A stretch of 64,000 nt of DNA from Brevundimonas poindexterae. GTDB taxonomy: Bacteria > Pseudomonadota > Alphaproteobacteria > Caulobacterales > Caulobacteraceae. The notes under the pieces are model-generated. The model had not been told where the DNA came from. It saw only the letters and a list, made by a program, of their open reading frames with translations, and searched no databases. Position numbers and translations under genes: made by a program. The DNA lies in assembly GCF_020524625.1 (NCBI RefSeq), contig NZ_JAIVLL010000001.1:1-64000 (forward strand), read 5' to 3'. Below, piece by piece: positions 31,971 to 41,311 of the stretch; position 1 is the first letter of the stretch, and each line of letters starts with the position of its first letter.

Positions 31971-34033
31971 GCAGCGAACCCTCGATCTTCTTTTCGGACG
32001 TCAATGAGCGGCAGGGCTCGTTCCTGCGGCGCACCTTCGTGTTGGGTGGATTAACCGGACTGGGCGTGCTGGGCCTGACCGCGCGTCTGGGTCAGCTGCA
32101 GGTCGTGCAGGCCCAGGAATATACGACGCTCGCCACCGCCAATCAGTTCAACTTCCGGCTGGTGCCGCCGCCGCGCGGCATCATCCGGGATCGCGACGGG
32201 GTGATCATCGCCGGAAACCGCCCCAGTTTCCGCGTGCTGGTGGTTCGCGACGAGACCAAGGATCTGGACCAGACGCTCGACCTGCTGGGTCAGCTGATCC
32301 CTGACACACTCGAGCGTCGCCGGGGCATCATCCGTGATGTGAACGCCGCGCCGCGCTTTTCGCCCGTGCCGGTCAAGAGCGACCTCAGCTGGGAAGAGTT
32401 CGCCAAGGTCAATCTGTACGCCAATGAGCTGCCCGGCGTGATGGCCGACATGCACGAGACGCGCTTCTATCCGCACGGCGGGGCCTTCGCCCACGTCGTC
32501 GGCTATGTCGCCAAGGTCTCGGACCGCGACATCAAGGCCGTCCGCGACAAGGGCGAGGAGCCCTCGCCGCTGCTCTACAACCCCGGCTTCCGGATCGGTC
32601 GTCAGGGCGTCGAAGCCGCGCTCGACGAACAATTGCGGGGTGAGGCCGGCGGCCAGCGGGTCGAGGTCGATGCGCGCGGCCGCGTGGTCGGCGAGGATCC
32701 CGAGAACTCCCGTCCGGCCGTTCCGGGCAAGGAAGTGGTCCTGACCCTCGATGCCGATATCCAGAACCGGGCGCTCGAGGTGTTCGGCGAGGAGTCGGGC
32801 GGCTGCGTCGTGATGGATGTCCGGAACGGCGACATCCTGGCCATGGTGTCCGCGCCGTCGTTCGATCCGAATCTGTTCGTCTCGGGCGTGCCCAGCAACA
32901 TCTACCGCGCCTGGGCGGACTATGAGCGCCGCCCCCTGCTGGACAAGGCGATCTACGGCACCTTCCCGCCGGGCTCGACCTTCAAGATGACCACGGCGCT
33001 GGCGCTGCTGGATGCCGGGATCGATCCGAAAGAGCGGGTGGTCTGCACCGGGGGCTATTTCTTCGGCAACCGCACTTTCCGCTGCTGGAAGCGGGGCGGG
33101 CACGGCGCGATGGACATGCACAATGCCATCAAGAACTCGTGCGACACCTATTTCTATCACCTGTGCAATCGCGCGGGGATCGACCGGATCGCGCGGGTGG
33201 CCGAGGATCTGGGCTTCGGCCACACCTATGAGATCGGCATCGCGGGCCAGTCGAAGGGCACGGTGCCATCGACCAAATGGAAGCGCGAATACACCGAGGC
33301 CACCAGCTGGGACGACGACCCCACTTGGTACCCCGGCGAAACCCTGTCGGTCGCGATCGGGCAGGGGGCCCTGTCCGTCAGCGCGCTCCAGCTGGCAGTA
33401 ATGGCGTCGCGGCTCGCCAACGGGCGCAAGGCCGTCCAGCCGCGCCTGATCAGGTCGGTTGACGGCCAGCCCTATACCGAGGCCAAATTCCCGGATCTCC
33501 CGTTCAGTGACGAGCATCTGGACATCGTGCGCGCCGGCATGGCGGCGGTGGCCAATGACCGGACCGGCACCGCCTACCGCGCGTCCCAGCTGGGGCTCGG
33601 CGACATCCTGATGGCCGGCAAGACCGGCACCGCCCAGTCGCGTGACTACAAGGCCGGGGAGTCGCGCGGGCCTCGCAATGCGGTCTGGAGCCGCCGGGAC
33701 CACGCCCTGTTCGTCGCCTTCGCGCCGCATGATGCGCCGCGCTATGCCATTGCGCTGATCATCCAGCACGCGCCTGCGGGCGGTGCGGCCGACGCCGCGC
33801 CCAAGGCGCGCGAGGTCATGAGAGTGGCCTTGCTCAAGGATCCGGACATGCGCGCCCGCATCGAGCGGCCCCTGCCGCCTGAGCCCGAGTCCGGCCCGAT
33901 TGAGGACGAGGGCGCCGCGCCCCCGCCGCCCGAACCGACGGCGGCTGCGCCCGAGCCGACGCCGGCCGAGCCCACTCCGGTCGCGCCGCAGGACCAGACC
34001 GGTCCGCAGCCCTATCTGTCGGAGCCTCAATGA
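31967..34033 (+). CDS. mrdA: Penicillin-binding protein 2 (elongasome transpeptidase)
   Basis: Encodes 688 residues. One N-terminal membrane helix (~22-42) precedes the dimerisation domain and the transpeptidase domain with motifs S337-T-F-K340, S391-C-D393 and K552-T-G-T555. The RGIIRDRDGVIIAGNRP pedestal stretch is typical of class B PBPs. It cross-links peptidoglycan during elongation with RodA. The C-terminal ~60 residues are Pro/Glu/Ala-rich and unstructured. Start overlaps mreD by four bases and stop overlaps rodA by four bases. Confidence 0.97.
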   Translation: MSSEPSIFFSDVNERQGSFLRRTFVLGGLTGLGVLGLTARLGQLQVVQAQEYTTLATANQFNFRLVPPPRGIIRDRDGVIIAGNRPSFRVLVVRDETKDLDQTLDLLGQLIPDTLERRRGIIRDVNAAPRFSPVPVKSDLSWEEFAKVNLYANELPGVMADMHETRFYPHGGAFAHVVGYVAKVSDRDIKAVRDKGEEPSPLLYNPGFRIGRQGVEAALDEQLRGEAGGQRVEVDARGRVVGEDPENSRPAVPGKEVVLTLDADIQNRALEVFGEESGGCVVMDVRNGDILAMVSAPSFDPNLFVSGVPSNIYRAWADYERRPLLDKAIYGTFPPGSTFKMTTALALLDAGIDPKERVVCTGGYFFGNRTFRCWKRGGHGAMDMHNAIKNSCDTYFYHLCNRAGIDRIARVAEDLGFGHTYEIGIAGQSKGTVPSTKWKREYTEATSWDDDPTWYPGETLSVAIGQGALSVSALQLAVMASRLANGRKAVQPRLIRSVDGQPYTEAKFPDLPFSDEHLDIVRAGMAAVANDRTGTAYRASQLGLGDILMAGKTGTAQSRDYKAGESRGPRNAVWSRRDHALFVAFAPHDAPRYAIALIIQHAPAGGAADAAPKAREVMRVALLKDPDMRARIERPLPPEPESGPIEDEGAAPPPPEPTAAAPEPTPAEPTPVAPQDQTGPQPYLSEPQ

Positions 34034-35187
34034 CTGCCTCGGCCCTGACCCGCCCCGGAGAGCGCGACCGGCTGAGCGTCAAGATTACCCAGATCGACTG
34101 GCGGCTGCTGGTCCTGCTGTGCGCCATCGCCGGCATGGGCGCGGCCATGCTCTATTCCGTGGCCAAGGGGTCGTGGGAGCCGTGGGCCGCCAAACACCTG
34201 ATCCGCTTTGCCATATGTCTGGTCATCATGCTGGGCCTGTCGATGGTGAACCTGAAATGGTGGTTCCATCTGGCCTATCCGGTCTATTTCCTGGCGCTGC
34301 TGATGCTGGCGGCTATCGAGATACCGGGGCTGGGCTATACGGCCATGGGCGCGACCCGCTGGCTGAACCTGGGCGTCACCCGCATCCAGCCGTCCGAGAT
34401 CATGAAGATCGCTCTCGTGCTGGCTTTGGCCCGCTGGTACCACGGGGCGACGGCGAATGAGGCCCGCTTCCACTGGAAGCTGATATTCCCGGTCCTGCTG
34501 ATCGGCGCGCCCTTCGCCCTCGTGGCCCACCAGCCCGACCTCGGCAGTGCCATGCTGCTGGGCCTGACGGGCGCGGCCATCATGTTCGCCGCCGGTCTCA
34601 GCTGGAAGGTCATCGTCGCCGCCGGTGGCGCTGCCGTCGCCGGTGTCTGGCCCTTCATCCAGTTCGTCATGCACGACTATCAGCGGAACCGCGTGCTGAC
34701 CTTCCTGCACCCCGAGGCCGACCCCTCGGGTGAGGGCTATCAGATCATGCAGTCCAAGATCGCCATGGGCTCAGGCGGTCTGCTGGGCAAGGGCTTTGGC
34801 CTCGGCAGTCAGAGCCAGTTGGAGTTCCTGCCCGAGCGCCACACCGACTTCATCTTCGCGGCGGTCTCCGAAGAGTTCGGCTTCGTCGGCTCGTTCGGCA
34901 TGCTGCTGTGCTACCTCGGCGTCATCCTGATCGCCCTGCGCATCGCCTCGCTGTCGCACAGCCATTTCGGCCGGCTGGCGACCGCCGGCGTGACGGCCAC
35001 CTTTGCCCTCTATGTGCTGATCAACGGCGCCATGGTCATGGGTCTGGCCCCGGTCGTGGGCGTGCCCATGCCGCTGATGTCCAACGGCGGCACGGTCATG
35101 CTGACAGTGATGATCGGCTTCGGGCTGGTGATGGCCACGCGGGTCCACCGCTACGTCGAACTGCCCAAGGGGCACGGCCTGTTCTAG
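34030..35187 (+). CDS. rodA: Peptidoglycan glycosyltransferase RodA
   Basis: Encodes 385 residues with about ten membrane helices of the SEDS family. The family signature regions are present: ARWLNLG-like (TRWLNLGVTRIQPSE), PDLGSAMLLG, and LPERHTDFIFAAVSEEFGFVG, and VPMPLMSNGGTVML near the C-terminus. It polymerises lipid II glycan strands in complex with PBP2. Last gene of the mre cluster; the convergent peptidase gene follows after 12 bases without an obvious terminator. Confidence 0.97.
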   Translation: MTASALTRPGERDRLSVKITQIDWRLLVLLCAIAGMGAAMLYSVAKGSWEPWAAKHLIRFAICLVIMLGLSMVNLKWWFHLAYPVYFLALLMLAAIEIPGLGYTAMGATRWLNLGVTRIQPSEIMKIALVLALARWYHGATANEARFHWKLIFPVLLIGAPFALVAHQPDLGSAMLLGLTGAAIMFAAGLSWKVIVAAGGAAVAGVWPFIQFVMHDYQRNRVLTFLHPEADPSGEGYQIMQSKIAMGSGGLLGKGFGLGSQSQLEFLPERHTDFIFAAVSEEFGFVGSFGMLLCYLGVILIALRIASLSHSHFGRLATAGVTATFALYVLINGAMVMGLAPVVGVPMPLMSNGGTVMLTVMIGFGLVMATRVHRYVELPKGHGLF

Positions 35188-35199
35188 AGGCTGCAGGCC

Positions 35200-36180
35200 T
35201 CAGTCCGGCAGGCCGGCGGCCCAGTCGGTCGCCCGCACCAGACTGTCGATGATGCCCGGCTCGGTCGAGGCATGCCCCGCGTCGCCGATCACCTCCAGCC
35301 GCGCTTCCGGCCAGGCCCGGTGCAGGGCCCACGCACCCGACATCGGTGTCACCACATCGAACCGGCCCTGGGCGATCCAGCCCGGGATGTGGCGGATGCG
35401 GTCGATCTTCTTCAGCAGCCAGCCGTCCTCCGGCAGGAAGCCCTCGTTGCGGAAATAGTGGTTCTCGATCCGGGCAAAGGCCACGGCGAATTCGGCCTCT
35501 GCGAACTTGTCAGGGCGGGAATCGGGCCCGCGCACACTGACGGTCTCCCCCTCCCAGCTGGACCAGGCGACCGCGCATTCGCGCTTGGCGGCTTCGTCAT
35601 TGCCGGTCAGCCGCTTCTGGTAGGCGGCCATCAGGTCGTCGCGCTCACCCTCCGGAATGGGCGCCAGGAACCGCTCCCAGGCATCCGGGAAGATCATTGA
35701 GGCGCCGTCCTGGTAGAACCAGTGCAACTCCTTCTTCGTCAGCAGGAAGATGCCGCGCAGGACCAGCGCCTTGACCCGCTCGGGGTGGGTCACCGCATAG
35801 GTCAGCGACAGGGTCGAGCCCCACGAACCGCCGAACACCACCCATTTGTCGACACCGCACCGCTCGCGCAGGCGCTCGATGTCCTCAATCAGCGTCCAGG
35901 TGGTGTTGTTCTCAAGCGAGGCATAGGGGCGCGACTGACCACAGCCCCGCTGGTCGAACATGATGATGCGATAGACCGCCGGATCGAAGTAGCGGCGCAT
36001 GCCGGGGCTGGTCGCGCCCCCGGGTCCGCCGTGCAGCACCAGCACGGGCTTGCCCTGCGGATTACCGCTCTCCTCGAAATAGATGTCGTGCCCGTCCGGC
36101 GTCTTCATCATCCCTGTGGCGAAGGCCTCGATCTCGGGGAACAGGTCGCGACGCTCGCCGTCAGGCTTGGGAAAGGACAT
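35200..36180 (-). CDS. pip: Proline iminopeptidase (alpha/beta hydrolase, S33)
   Basis: Encodes 326 residues from ATG 36180 (a GTG two codons earlier is also possible). The S33 motifs are HGGPGGATSPG (oxyanion region), MFDQRGCGQS, and the nucleophile elbow GGSWGS with Ser119. Asp and His of the triad are expected in QGRFDVVTP and GDAGHAS. It removes N-terminal proline from peptides in the cytosol. It shares the strand with the following DUF423 gene, 19 bases upstream, so the two may be co-transcribed. Confidence 0.94.
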   Translation of the reverse strand: MSFPKPDGERRDLFPEIEAFATGMMKTPDGHDIYFEESGNPQGKPVLVLHGGPGGATSPGMRRYFDPAVYRIIMFDQRGCGQSRPYASLENNTTWTLIEDIERLRERCGVDKWVVFGGSWGSTLSLTYAVTHPERVKALVLRGIFLLTKKELHWFYQDGASMIFPDAWERFLAPIPEGERDDLMAAYQKRLTGNDEAAKRECAVAWSSWEGETVSVRGPDSRPDKFAEAEFAVAFARIENHYFRNEGFLPEDGWLLKKIDRIRHIPGWIAQGRFDVVTPMSGAWALHRAWPEARLEVIGDAGHASTEPGIIDSLVRATDWAAGLPD

Positions 36181-36199
36181 GGGCACTCACTCTGGGGTT

Positions 36200-36577
36200 T
36201 CAGGACAAATCAGACGGGGGTGGGGCGGTCCGCACCACCCCCCACGCAAACAGCAACCAGGACAGAATCATCAGAAGGCCGCCGACGGGTGCCACAGCAC
36301 CCATGGCTCTCAGACCGGCCATGCCCACCAGGGCGAGGGAGGCGGCGAACACGGCCCCGCCGATCACCGCCAGCCAGCCGGCCCAGCGCACAGGCGGTGT
36401 GCCGGCCCATGCCGCCGCCAAAAGGGCGAGAAGGGCATGCACCATGCCGTAGTGCGCCCCTGTGGTCAGCAGGGGTTTCACCTGCGGACCGGCTCCATGC
36501 GCCGCGAACGCTCCCAGAACGACACAGATTGCGCCGAGGCCACAGGCCGTCACCGCAAGGGGGCGATTCAGTCTCAT
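36200..36577 (-). CDS. DUF423 small membrane protein (YgdD-like)
   Basis: Encodes 125 residues with four membrane helices. The N-terminal GLGAICVVLGAFAAHG and the HYGMVHALLAL stretch are the hallmark of DUF423 proteins, whose function is unknown. Length is normal for the family. It is upstream of pip on the same strand and divergent from the MFS gene with 49 bases between. Confidence 0.9.
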   Translation of the reverse strand: MRLNRPLAVTACGLGAICVVLGAFAAHGAGPQVKPLLTTGAHYGMVHALLALLAAAWAGTPPVRWAGWLAVIGGAVFAASLALVGMAGLRAMGAVAPVGGLLMILSWLLFAWGVVRTAPPPSDLS

Positions 36578-36626
36578 AAGGTCAAGCTAGCCCACGGAAT
36601 CGCCGGAGTCTGCTATCGGAGCGCGT

Positions 36627-37814
36627 ATGTCGTCATCGATCCGCCTCGCCTTCCACTATGTGTTGCTCTTCGGCGTCACCGGGGTGAGCCTGCCGTTCGC
36701 CGGTCTCTGGCTCAAAAGCCTGGGACTGGACGGGGCCGAGATCGGGACCCTGCTGGCGGTGCCCATGCTGGCGCGGTTCGTGACCGGGCCCCTGATCGCC
36801 GTCTGGGCCGACGGCTTCGCCTCGCGGCGCACCCCCATCGCCATCCTCGGGGCAGTGGCCATGGTCGGCTACGGCCTCGCTGCCCTGGTCGAGGGCTATC
36901 TGCTGTGGACGCTCTGCTGGTTCGTGGCGGCCACGGCGACCGCGGCGGTCATCCCCCTGATCGATGTGCTGAACCTGCGCCTTGCCCGGCGCGAGGGGTT
37001 CTCCTTCTCGGTCCCGCGCGGCTGCGGTTCGGCGGCCTTTGTCGTGGCCAATCTGGCCATGGGCGCGCTGCTGGTGCGCCTGCCGGTCGACGCCGTTATC
37101 GTCTGGATTGTGATCGCCAGCGGGGCCATGGCGCTCTATGCGGCGTTCGGCCTGCCGCACGAGGTGGTCAGTGCGGCCGGGCGCGCCACGGGCCGCAACC
37201 GCTTCCTCGGCCTCGGACGTTTGCTCGCCGATCCGGTCTTCATGCTGGCCATTCTGGCGATCGGCGCCGTGCAGGCCAGCCACGGCTTCTACTATGGCTT
37301 TTCGGCCATCCTCTGGACCAACCAGGGCCTGTCGACCGGACTGGTCGGCGCCCTGTGGGCGGCCTCCGTCGTCATTGAGATCGGCTTCATGTGGTGGCTG
37401 GACCCCTGGCGTCGGCGACTGGGGATCGGACCCTGGTCCATGCTGATGCTGGGCGTGGCGGCCGGGGTGGTCCGCTGGACGGCGCTGGCCTTCAGTCCGT
37501 CGCTGGCGTGGCTGTGGCCGCTGCAGGCCCTGCACGCCCTGACCTTTGCCGCCACCTATCTGGCCGGGGTCGAGATCGTCGAGCGACTGGCACCCGAGGA
37601 TGCCCAGACCGCGGCCCAGACCCTGTCCTCCACCCTGTCGGCCGGGGTGCTGATCGGCATCGCCACCGTCCTGTCCGGCCCGCTCTACGACGCGCACGGG
37701 GCCGGGGGCTATCTGGCGATGGCCGGCATGGTGGTGATCGGGGGGATGGCAGCGCTGGCGGTGCGGACGCGCCTGTCGCCGGGCTCAGGCCGCGCGGGGG
37801 CCGGGCAGGGGTGA
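36627..37814 (+). CDS. Major facilitator superfamily transporter (MFS_1-like/HcaT-type)
   Basis: Encodes 395 residues with twelve predicted membrane helices in two bundles. The N-terminal half begins RLAFHYVLLFGVTGVSLPFAGLWL and has WADGFASRRTP in the loop 2-3 position, as in the HcaT/LacY-like MFS_1_like group. PRGCGSAAFVVANLAMG in helix 5 fits too. The substrate cannot be inferred; aromatic acids or nucleosides are known for relatives. The last 30 bases overlap the convergent C15-like gene. Confidence 0.87.
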   Translation: MSSSIRLAFHYVLLFGVTGVSLPFAGLWLKSLGLDGAEIGTLLAVPMLARFVTGPLIAVWADGFASRRTPIAILGAVAMVGYGLAALVEGYLLWTLCWFVAATATAAVIPLIDVLNLRLARREGFSFSVPRGCGSAAFVVANLAMGALLVRLPVDAVIVWIVIASGAMALYAAFGLPHEVVSAAGRATGRNRFLGLGRLLADPVFMLAILAIGAVQASHGFYYGFSAILWTNQGLSTGLVGALWAASVVIEIGFMWWLDPWRRRLGIGPWSMLMLGVAAGVVRWTALAFSPSLAWLWPLQALHALTFAATYLAGVEIVERLAPEDAQTAAQTLSSTLSAGVLIGIATVLSGPLYDAHGAGGYLAMAGMVVIGGMAALAVRTRLSPGSGRAGAGQG

Positions 37815-38375
37815 CAGGTGCCGGGCCATGGCCTCCGCCGCCAGACGGATGGCGCGGGTCACGGCGGCGCCCCCTTCATCGGGAACGCGCAGAAGGCCCA
37901 CCAGCGGGGCCTCCGGGTCGTCGGGCAGCGAGCTGAGCACGCGGTACAGCAGATAGTTTCCGGTATCCGATCCGGGTTCGGACGAAAGCTGGGTGCTCAG
38001 GCCGGCCTCTGACAGGGTCTGGGCCATTTCCAGCGCCGGGGCCGTGGCGCGCGCGACGCCCGGACCCGTCGGGACCAGCCGTCCCTTGCCGTTCAGGACC
38101 CGGTTCTCGGCCCGCGTCTGGATCAGGAATTCATGGGCGCCGGTCGCCCGGCCGATCAGCAGGGCTGCGCGGCAGGCGGGATCCTTCAGGCGTTCGACCA
38201 GGGTCCGGGCCAAGGGCTCAGGGGCATCCGCCTCGACCGGGATCAGGCGCGCGCCCGGTGGGGTCCAGTCGGTCGCAGGCGAGTCGTCTCCCGACCAGTC
38301 AACGTCGGGTTCGTAGGCACATAGCACCAGCCCCGGGCGCAAATCAGGCTGGGCATCGGCGGGCGTGTCGAGCAT
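37785..38375 (-). CDS. Pyroglutamyl-peptidase I (C15)-like protein lacking catalytic residues
   Basis: Encodes 196 residues. The fold-level pattern of peptidase C15 can be followed: a vlv-type start (GLVLCAYEP), AENRVLNGKGRLVP in place of the E-rich substrate region, then TGNYLLYRVL (138-147) where Pcp has AGTYVCN, and GLLRVP (160-165) where Pcp has FIHVP. The nucleophile Cys and the His are thus replaced by Leu and Arg. If the match is right, the protein is a pseudoenzyme that may bind N-terminal pyroglutamate or another ligand. The identification is by eye. Its 3' end overlaps the MFS gene. Confidence 0.6.
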   Translation of the reverse strand: MLDTPADAQPDLRPGLVLCAYEPDVDWSGDDSPATDWTPPGARLIPVEADAPEPLARTLVERLKDPACRAALLIGRATGAHEFLIQTRAENRVLNGKGRLVPTGPGVARATAPALEMAQTLSEAGLSTQLSSEPGSDTGNYLLYRVLSSLPDDPEAPLVGLLRVPDEGGAAVTRAIRLAAEAMARHLSPLPGPRAA

Positions 38376-38447
38376 GGACCTGGCAAGCTGTGACGGACGT
38401 ATGACGGCGGGGACCGTGTCTTTATCGTGGCGCGCCCGTCAACCCCA

Positions 38448-38470
38448 AAACCGGCCCGTAACGCCGGTTT
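38448..38470 (-). terminator. Terminator of the TipN-like gene
   Basis: An 8-bp perfect stem, AAACCGGC (38448-38455) with GCCGGTTT (38463-38470), has a seven-base loop. Reading the minus strand it is followed by TTTTGGGGTT, and it starts six bases past the TipN-like stop codon. Confidence 0.75.
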
Positions 38471-38476
38471 CTCCTC

Positions 38477-41002
38477 TCAGGAGAGATCGCCGACCGCCGC
38501 ATCCAGCAGCAGGAAGGCGCGCCCTCCATCCGAGGCCAGACGGTTCAGCACCGCCGCCGCATCGCCGTTCGCCGCATGGTCGCGCACGATGCGGGACCAG
38601 CTGTGGACATAGGCCTCGGCGTCCGCCTTCAGGCCTGCATCGCTCAGCACACGGCGTGACACGCTGCGCACCGCTGCGGGCGCCACCCGCCGCACGATCT
38701 GGCGGGCGCCGCCGGGATCGCGCGCGACAAAGGCCTCGGCGGCCTCCTCGATGCGCGAGCGCGGCAGCAGGGCATTGGGGTCGACCCCCATGCGCCGGAT
38801 GGAGTCCAGCATGCGGGCGTTCAGGACCTCGGTGTCCTCGGGCGGCATGACGGGGGTGTCCAGATCCATCGGGGTCTCGTCCCGATCATCCCCCATCAGG
38901 TCCTTCCAGCCGATGCGGTCGTCGGTGGCCCGGTCCTTGCCCGCCTCGCTGCGATTGCGCAGGCCAAAACCCCGGCCCTCGGGCTCGGTCCGGGCGCGGC
39001 GCAGGGCAGGGGCCTCGTCGGTCGCCGGCGGGGCGTCGGGGGCCGCACGCCGGTTCCGCCCGCTGTCACCCGACACCACGCCCATCAGACGCACGGCCTC
39101 GGTCAGCATTTCGTAGTTGCGCTTCACCCGTTCCTGGAAGCCGGCATCCAGTGCCTCGGTGTCGTCGGCTGCCTTGCGGGAGGCTTCGGACAGGGCCGCC
39201 AGGCCTTCTTCCACGGCGTTGCGGACCGCCTCGACCCGCTCGCGGGCCTGTTCCGGCAAGTCGGCGGCGCGCTGGTCGAGGTCGCTGATCGCGTCGTCGA
39301 CCCGCTGCATGGCCGCGTTCATCCGCTCGATCGTGGCTTCCAGCCGCTGCAGGGCCCGCTCGCCGGCCTCGTCGACCAGCTCGGCCGTATGGGTGACCAC
39401 CTTGCGGGCGCCGTCGATGCGCGCCTCGGCGGCCGCCTCGGCCTTCTGCGAGGCCTCGAACACGGCCTCGCCCAGCCGGTCGGCCCGTAGCTGGGCCTGT
39501 TCCGTGGCGTCGGCGGCGGCCTGACGGCTCTCCTCGGCGGTGGCCTTGAGGATATCCAGTGCCTTGCGGGTCTCCTCCAGCAGGGCGTCACGGGCGTCGG
39601 CCGACAGGGCCTCGAACCGGTCCAGCGAGACCTTGGTCGCACTGTCGAAATTGTCGGCCTCGCGTTGCGACATTTCGATCAGGGCCCGGAACTGGTCGCC
39701 CGCCGCCTCGACCAGATCGCGCAGCGCCTCGGTGCCGATGGTCGTGGACTCGGTCAGCTGGGTGCTGCTGCTGCGCACCAGCGACAGCTGTTCGGTCAGC
39801 TGGGCGCGCTGGCTCTCGACCTGAGCCGAGAAATCCTCCTGATCGGTGCGCAGGGCATAGGCGGCCGTGACCAGGGCGGCGCGCTGCTGGCCCAGCCCTT
39901 CCTCGACCGACTGAATCTGTTCGGCCACACCGGCGCCGGCGTTCTCCAGACGCAGGGTCTGGCGCGCCAGATCATCGGCGGCGGCCCGGGCGGCTTCCTG
40001 CGCTTCGCCGGCGGCGGCGGCCATGTCGGCGGCGCGGGCGGCGAGCGCCGTTTCGGCCTCGCGCAGCTGGGTCTGGGCCAGATCCGACGCCTCGACCACC
40101 ATCCGCGACTGGCGGTCCACGACCTCCAGCACATGGGCAGCCTGACCTTCCAGGGTCTGCCCCAGTCCGGCCATGGCGTCGCGTTCGCCCGACAGGCTCT
40201 CGACCAGACGGCGGGCCGTGCGGCTGGCGGTCTCGGCGGCTTCGTTCAACAGGCGGCTTTCCTCGGCCAGCGACTGACGCAGCTCGGCCATGTCCTGACG
40301 CGCGCGCTCAGCGGCCAGCGCGGCCTGGTCGATGTCCTGCTTCAATCCCACCAGCACAGCCCCGGTCTGGTGCGCGGCCAGCGCCGTCGGCGCCAGCAGG
40401 GCTTCGGACAGGCCCCGCGCCCGGCGGGTCTCGGCGGCGATCAGGCGCGACTGGTGCGCGGCCCGGGCCAGCAGGAAGGCCAGACCGGCAGGCGCCAGGG
40501 CGACCAGAATATAGAAGGCCAGACGCAGCGGCTCGATCGGCGCGGCGCCGAACCCGGCTTCATAGGCGGCCCAGGCGCCGACGCCCCCCGCCCACAGCAG
40601 GGCGGCAAGCGCGGCGGTCCAGTAGGCGCCGCTCGCGCTGACGGTCTCGACGGGCACGGCCTGAAGCGCGGCCTGAATGGGCGCCAGATCCCCCTTGGTA
40701 TCGTCGGGGGCGGTGTCGGTGCGCGCCGCCTCTCCCTTCGACTGGGGGATCGACAGCGAGGTCTCGGTCTTGGCCGCTTCTTCGTCGCGCGCGGCTTCCG
40801 CGGCAGCGGCCTTCGCTTCGGCCTCCTCGCGCTGGCGGCGCTTGCGGCGTTCGGCGCGGCTTTCGGGAGCCGGCTCGGGCTCGGGCGTGACCTCGGCCTC
40901 GGCTTTGGTCTCGATCGCTGCGTCCGTGCCCTCGGGCGCGTCCGTCGCTGCATCCTCCTGCGGAGCGGTCAGGTTCAGCGGCGGCCGGTGGCGGGATTTC
41001 AT
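38477..41002 (-). CDS. tipN: TipN-like cell polarity protein (two TM helices and long coiled coil)
   Basis: Encodes 841 residues from ATG 41002. The N-terminal ~120 residues are disordered, highly charged and Pro/Glu/Ala-rich. Two membrane helices (about 126-147 and 159-180) are followed by some 450 residues of nearly continuous coiled coil, and a globular C-terminus (~700-841, with IVRRVAPAAVRSVSRRVLS). Size, two N-terminal TM helices and the long coiled coil are those of Caulobacter TipN, which marks the new pole and orients flagellum placement and ParA-driven segregation. No search was possible, so a different coiled-coil membrane protein is not excluded. Confidence 0.65.
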   Translation of the reverse strand: MKSRHRPPLNLTAPQEDAATDAPEGTDAAIETKAEAEVTPEPEPAPESRAERRKRRQREEAEAKAAAAEAARDEEAAKTETSLSIPQSKGEAARTDTAPDDTKGDLAPIQAALQAVPVETVSASGAYWTAALAALLWAGGVGAWAAYEAGFGAAPIEPLRLAFYILVALAPAGLAFLLARAAHQSRLIAAETRRARGLSEALLAPTALAAHQTGAVLVGLKQDIDQAALAAERARQDMAELRQSLAEESRLLNEAAETASRTARRLVESLSGERDAMAGLGQTLEGQAAHVLEVVDRQSRMVVEASDLAQTQLREAETALAARAADMAAAAGEAQEAARAAADDLARQTLRLENAGAGVAEQIQSVEEGLGQQRAALVTAAYALRTDQEDFSAQVESQRAQLTEQLSLVRSSSTQLTESTTIGTEALRDLVEAAGDQFRALIEMSQREADNFDSATKVSLDRFEALSADARDALLEETRKALDILKATAEESRQAAADATEQAQLRADRLGEAVFEASQKAEAAAEARIDGARKVVTHTAELVDEAGERALQRLEATIERMNAAMQRVDDAISDLDQRAADLPEQARERVEAVRNAVEEGLAALSEASRKAADDTEALDAGFQERVKRNYEMLTEAVRLMGVVSGDSGRNRRAAPDAPPATDEAPALRRARTEPEGRGFGLRNRSEAGKDRATDDRIGWKDLMGDDRDETPMDLDTPVMPPEDTEVLNARMLDSIRRMGVDPNALLPRSRIEEAAEAFVARDPGGARQIVRRVAPAAVRSVSRRVLSDAGLKADAEAYVHSWSRIVRDHAANGDAAAVLNRLASDGGRAFLLLDAAVGDLS

Positions 41003-41125
41003 GGACTGTGTGCTCGATGCGCGGGCGTCGCACCCCCCGGCGCGACCTCGAAAATGCAACCTAACGACTCAGAGCGCAGGCGCAAAGCGGTTCGGGCCGT
41101 CAACCGTCCCGTGACTGAGGATGGA

Positions 41126-41311
41126 TCAGCAGTCGCGCTTGGCGGTCGCGCTCACCAGCACCGTCGAGGCGGGCTGCCGGTCACAGTCGGTGACGCGATG
41201 GACTTCCTGTGGAGTCGTGGGTTCGGCGCGCGATTCCACGCCGAACTGGGCAAGCGCCGCCGCCGCCATCATGGCGATGAAGCCGATGATCATTTCGATC
41301 AAGGCCTGCAT
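41126..41311 (-). CDS. Possible small single-pass membrane protein
   Basis: Encodes 61 residues: an N-terminal membrane helix (LIEMIIGFIAMMAAAALAQFG) followed by ~35 polar residues with two cysteines near the end. A GGGGGAGA stretch about 12 bases before the ATG is a plausible ribosome-binding site. It lies between the TipN-like gene and the divergent phospholipase D gene, a place that otherwise would be 480 bases of empty sequence. No homologue is recognised, so coding status is uncertain. Confidence 0.45.
   Translation of the reverse strand: MQALIEMIIGFIAMMAAAALAQFGVESRAEPTTPQEVHRVTDCDRQPASTVLVSATAKRDC

Noticed and set aside
32051..34030. A 659-codon minus-strand open frame opposite mrdA
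   Set aside because: PBP2 motifs SxxK, SxD and KTG fix the plus strand; the antisense frame is a codon-bias artefact.
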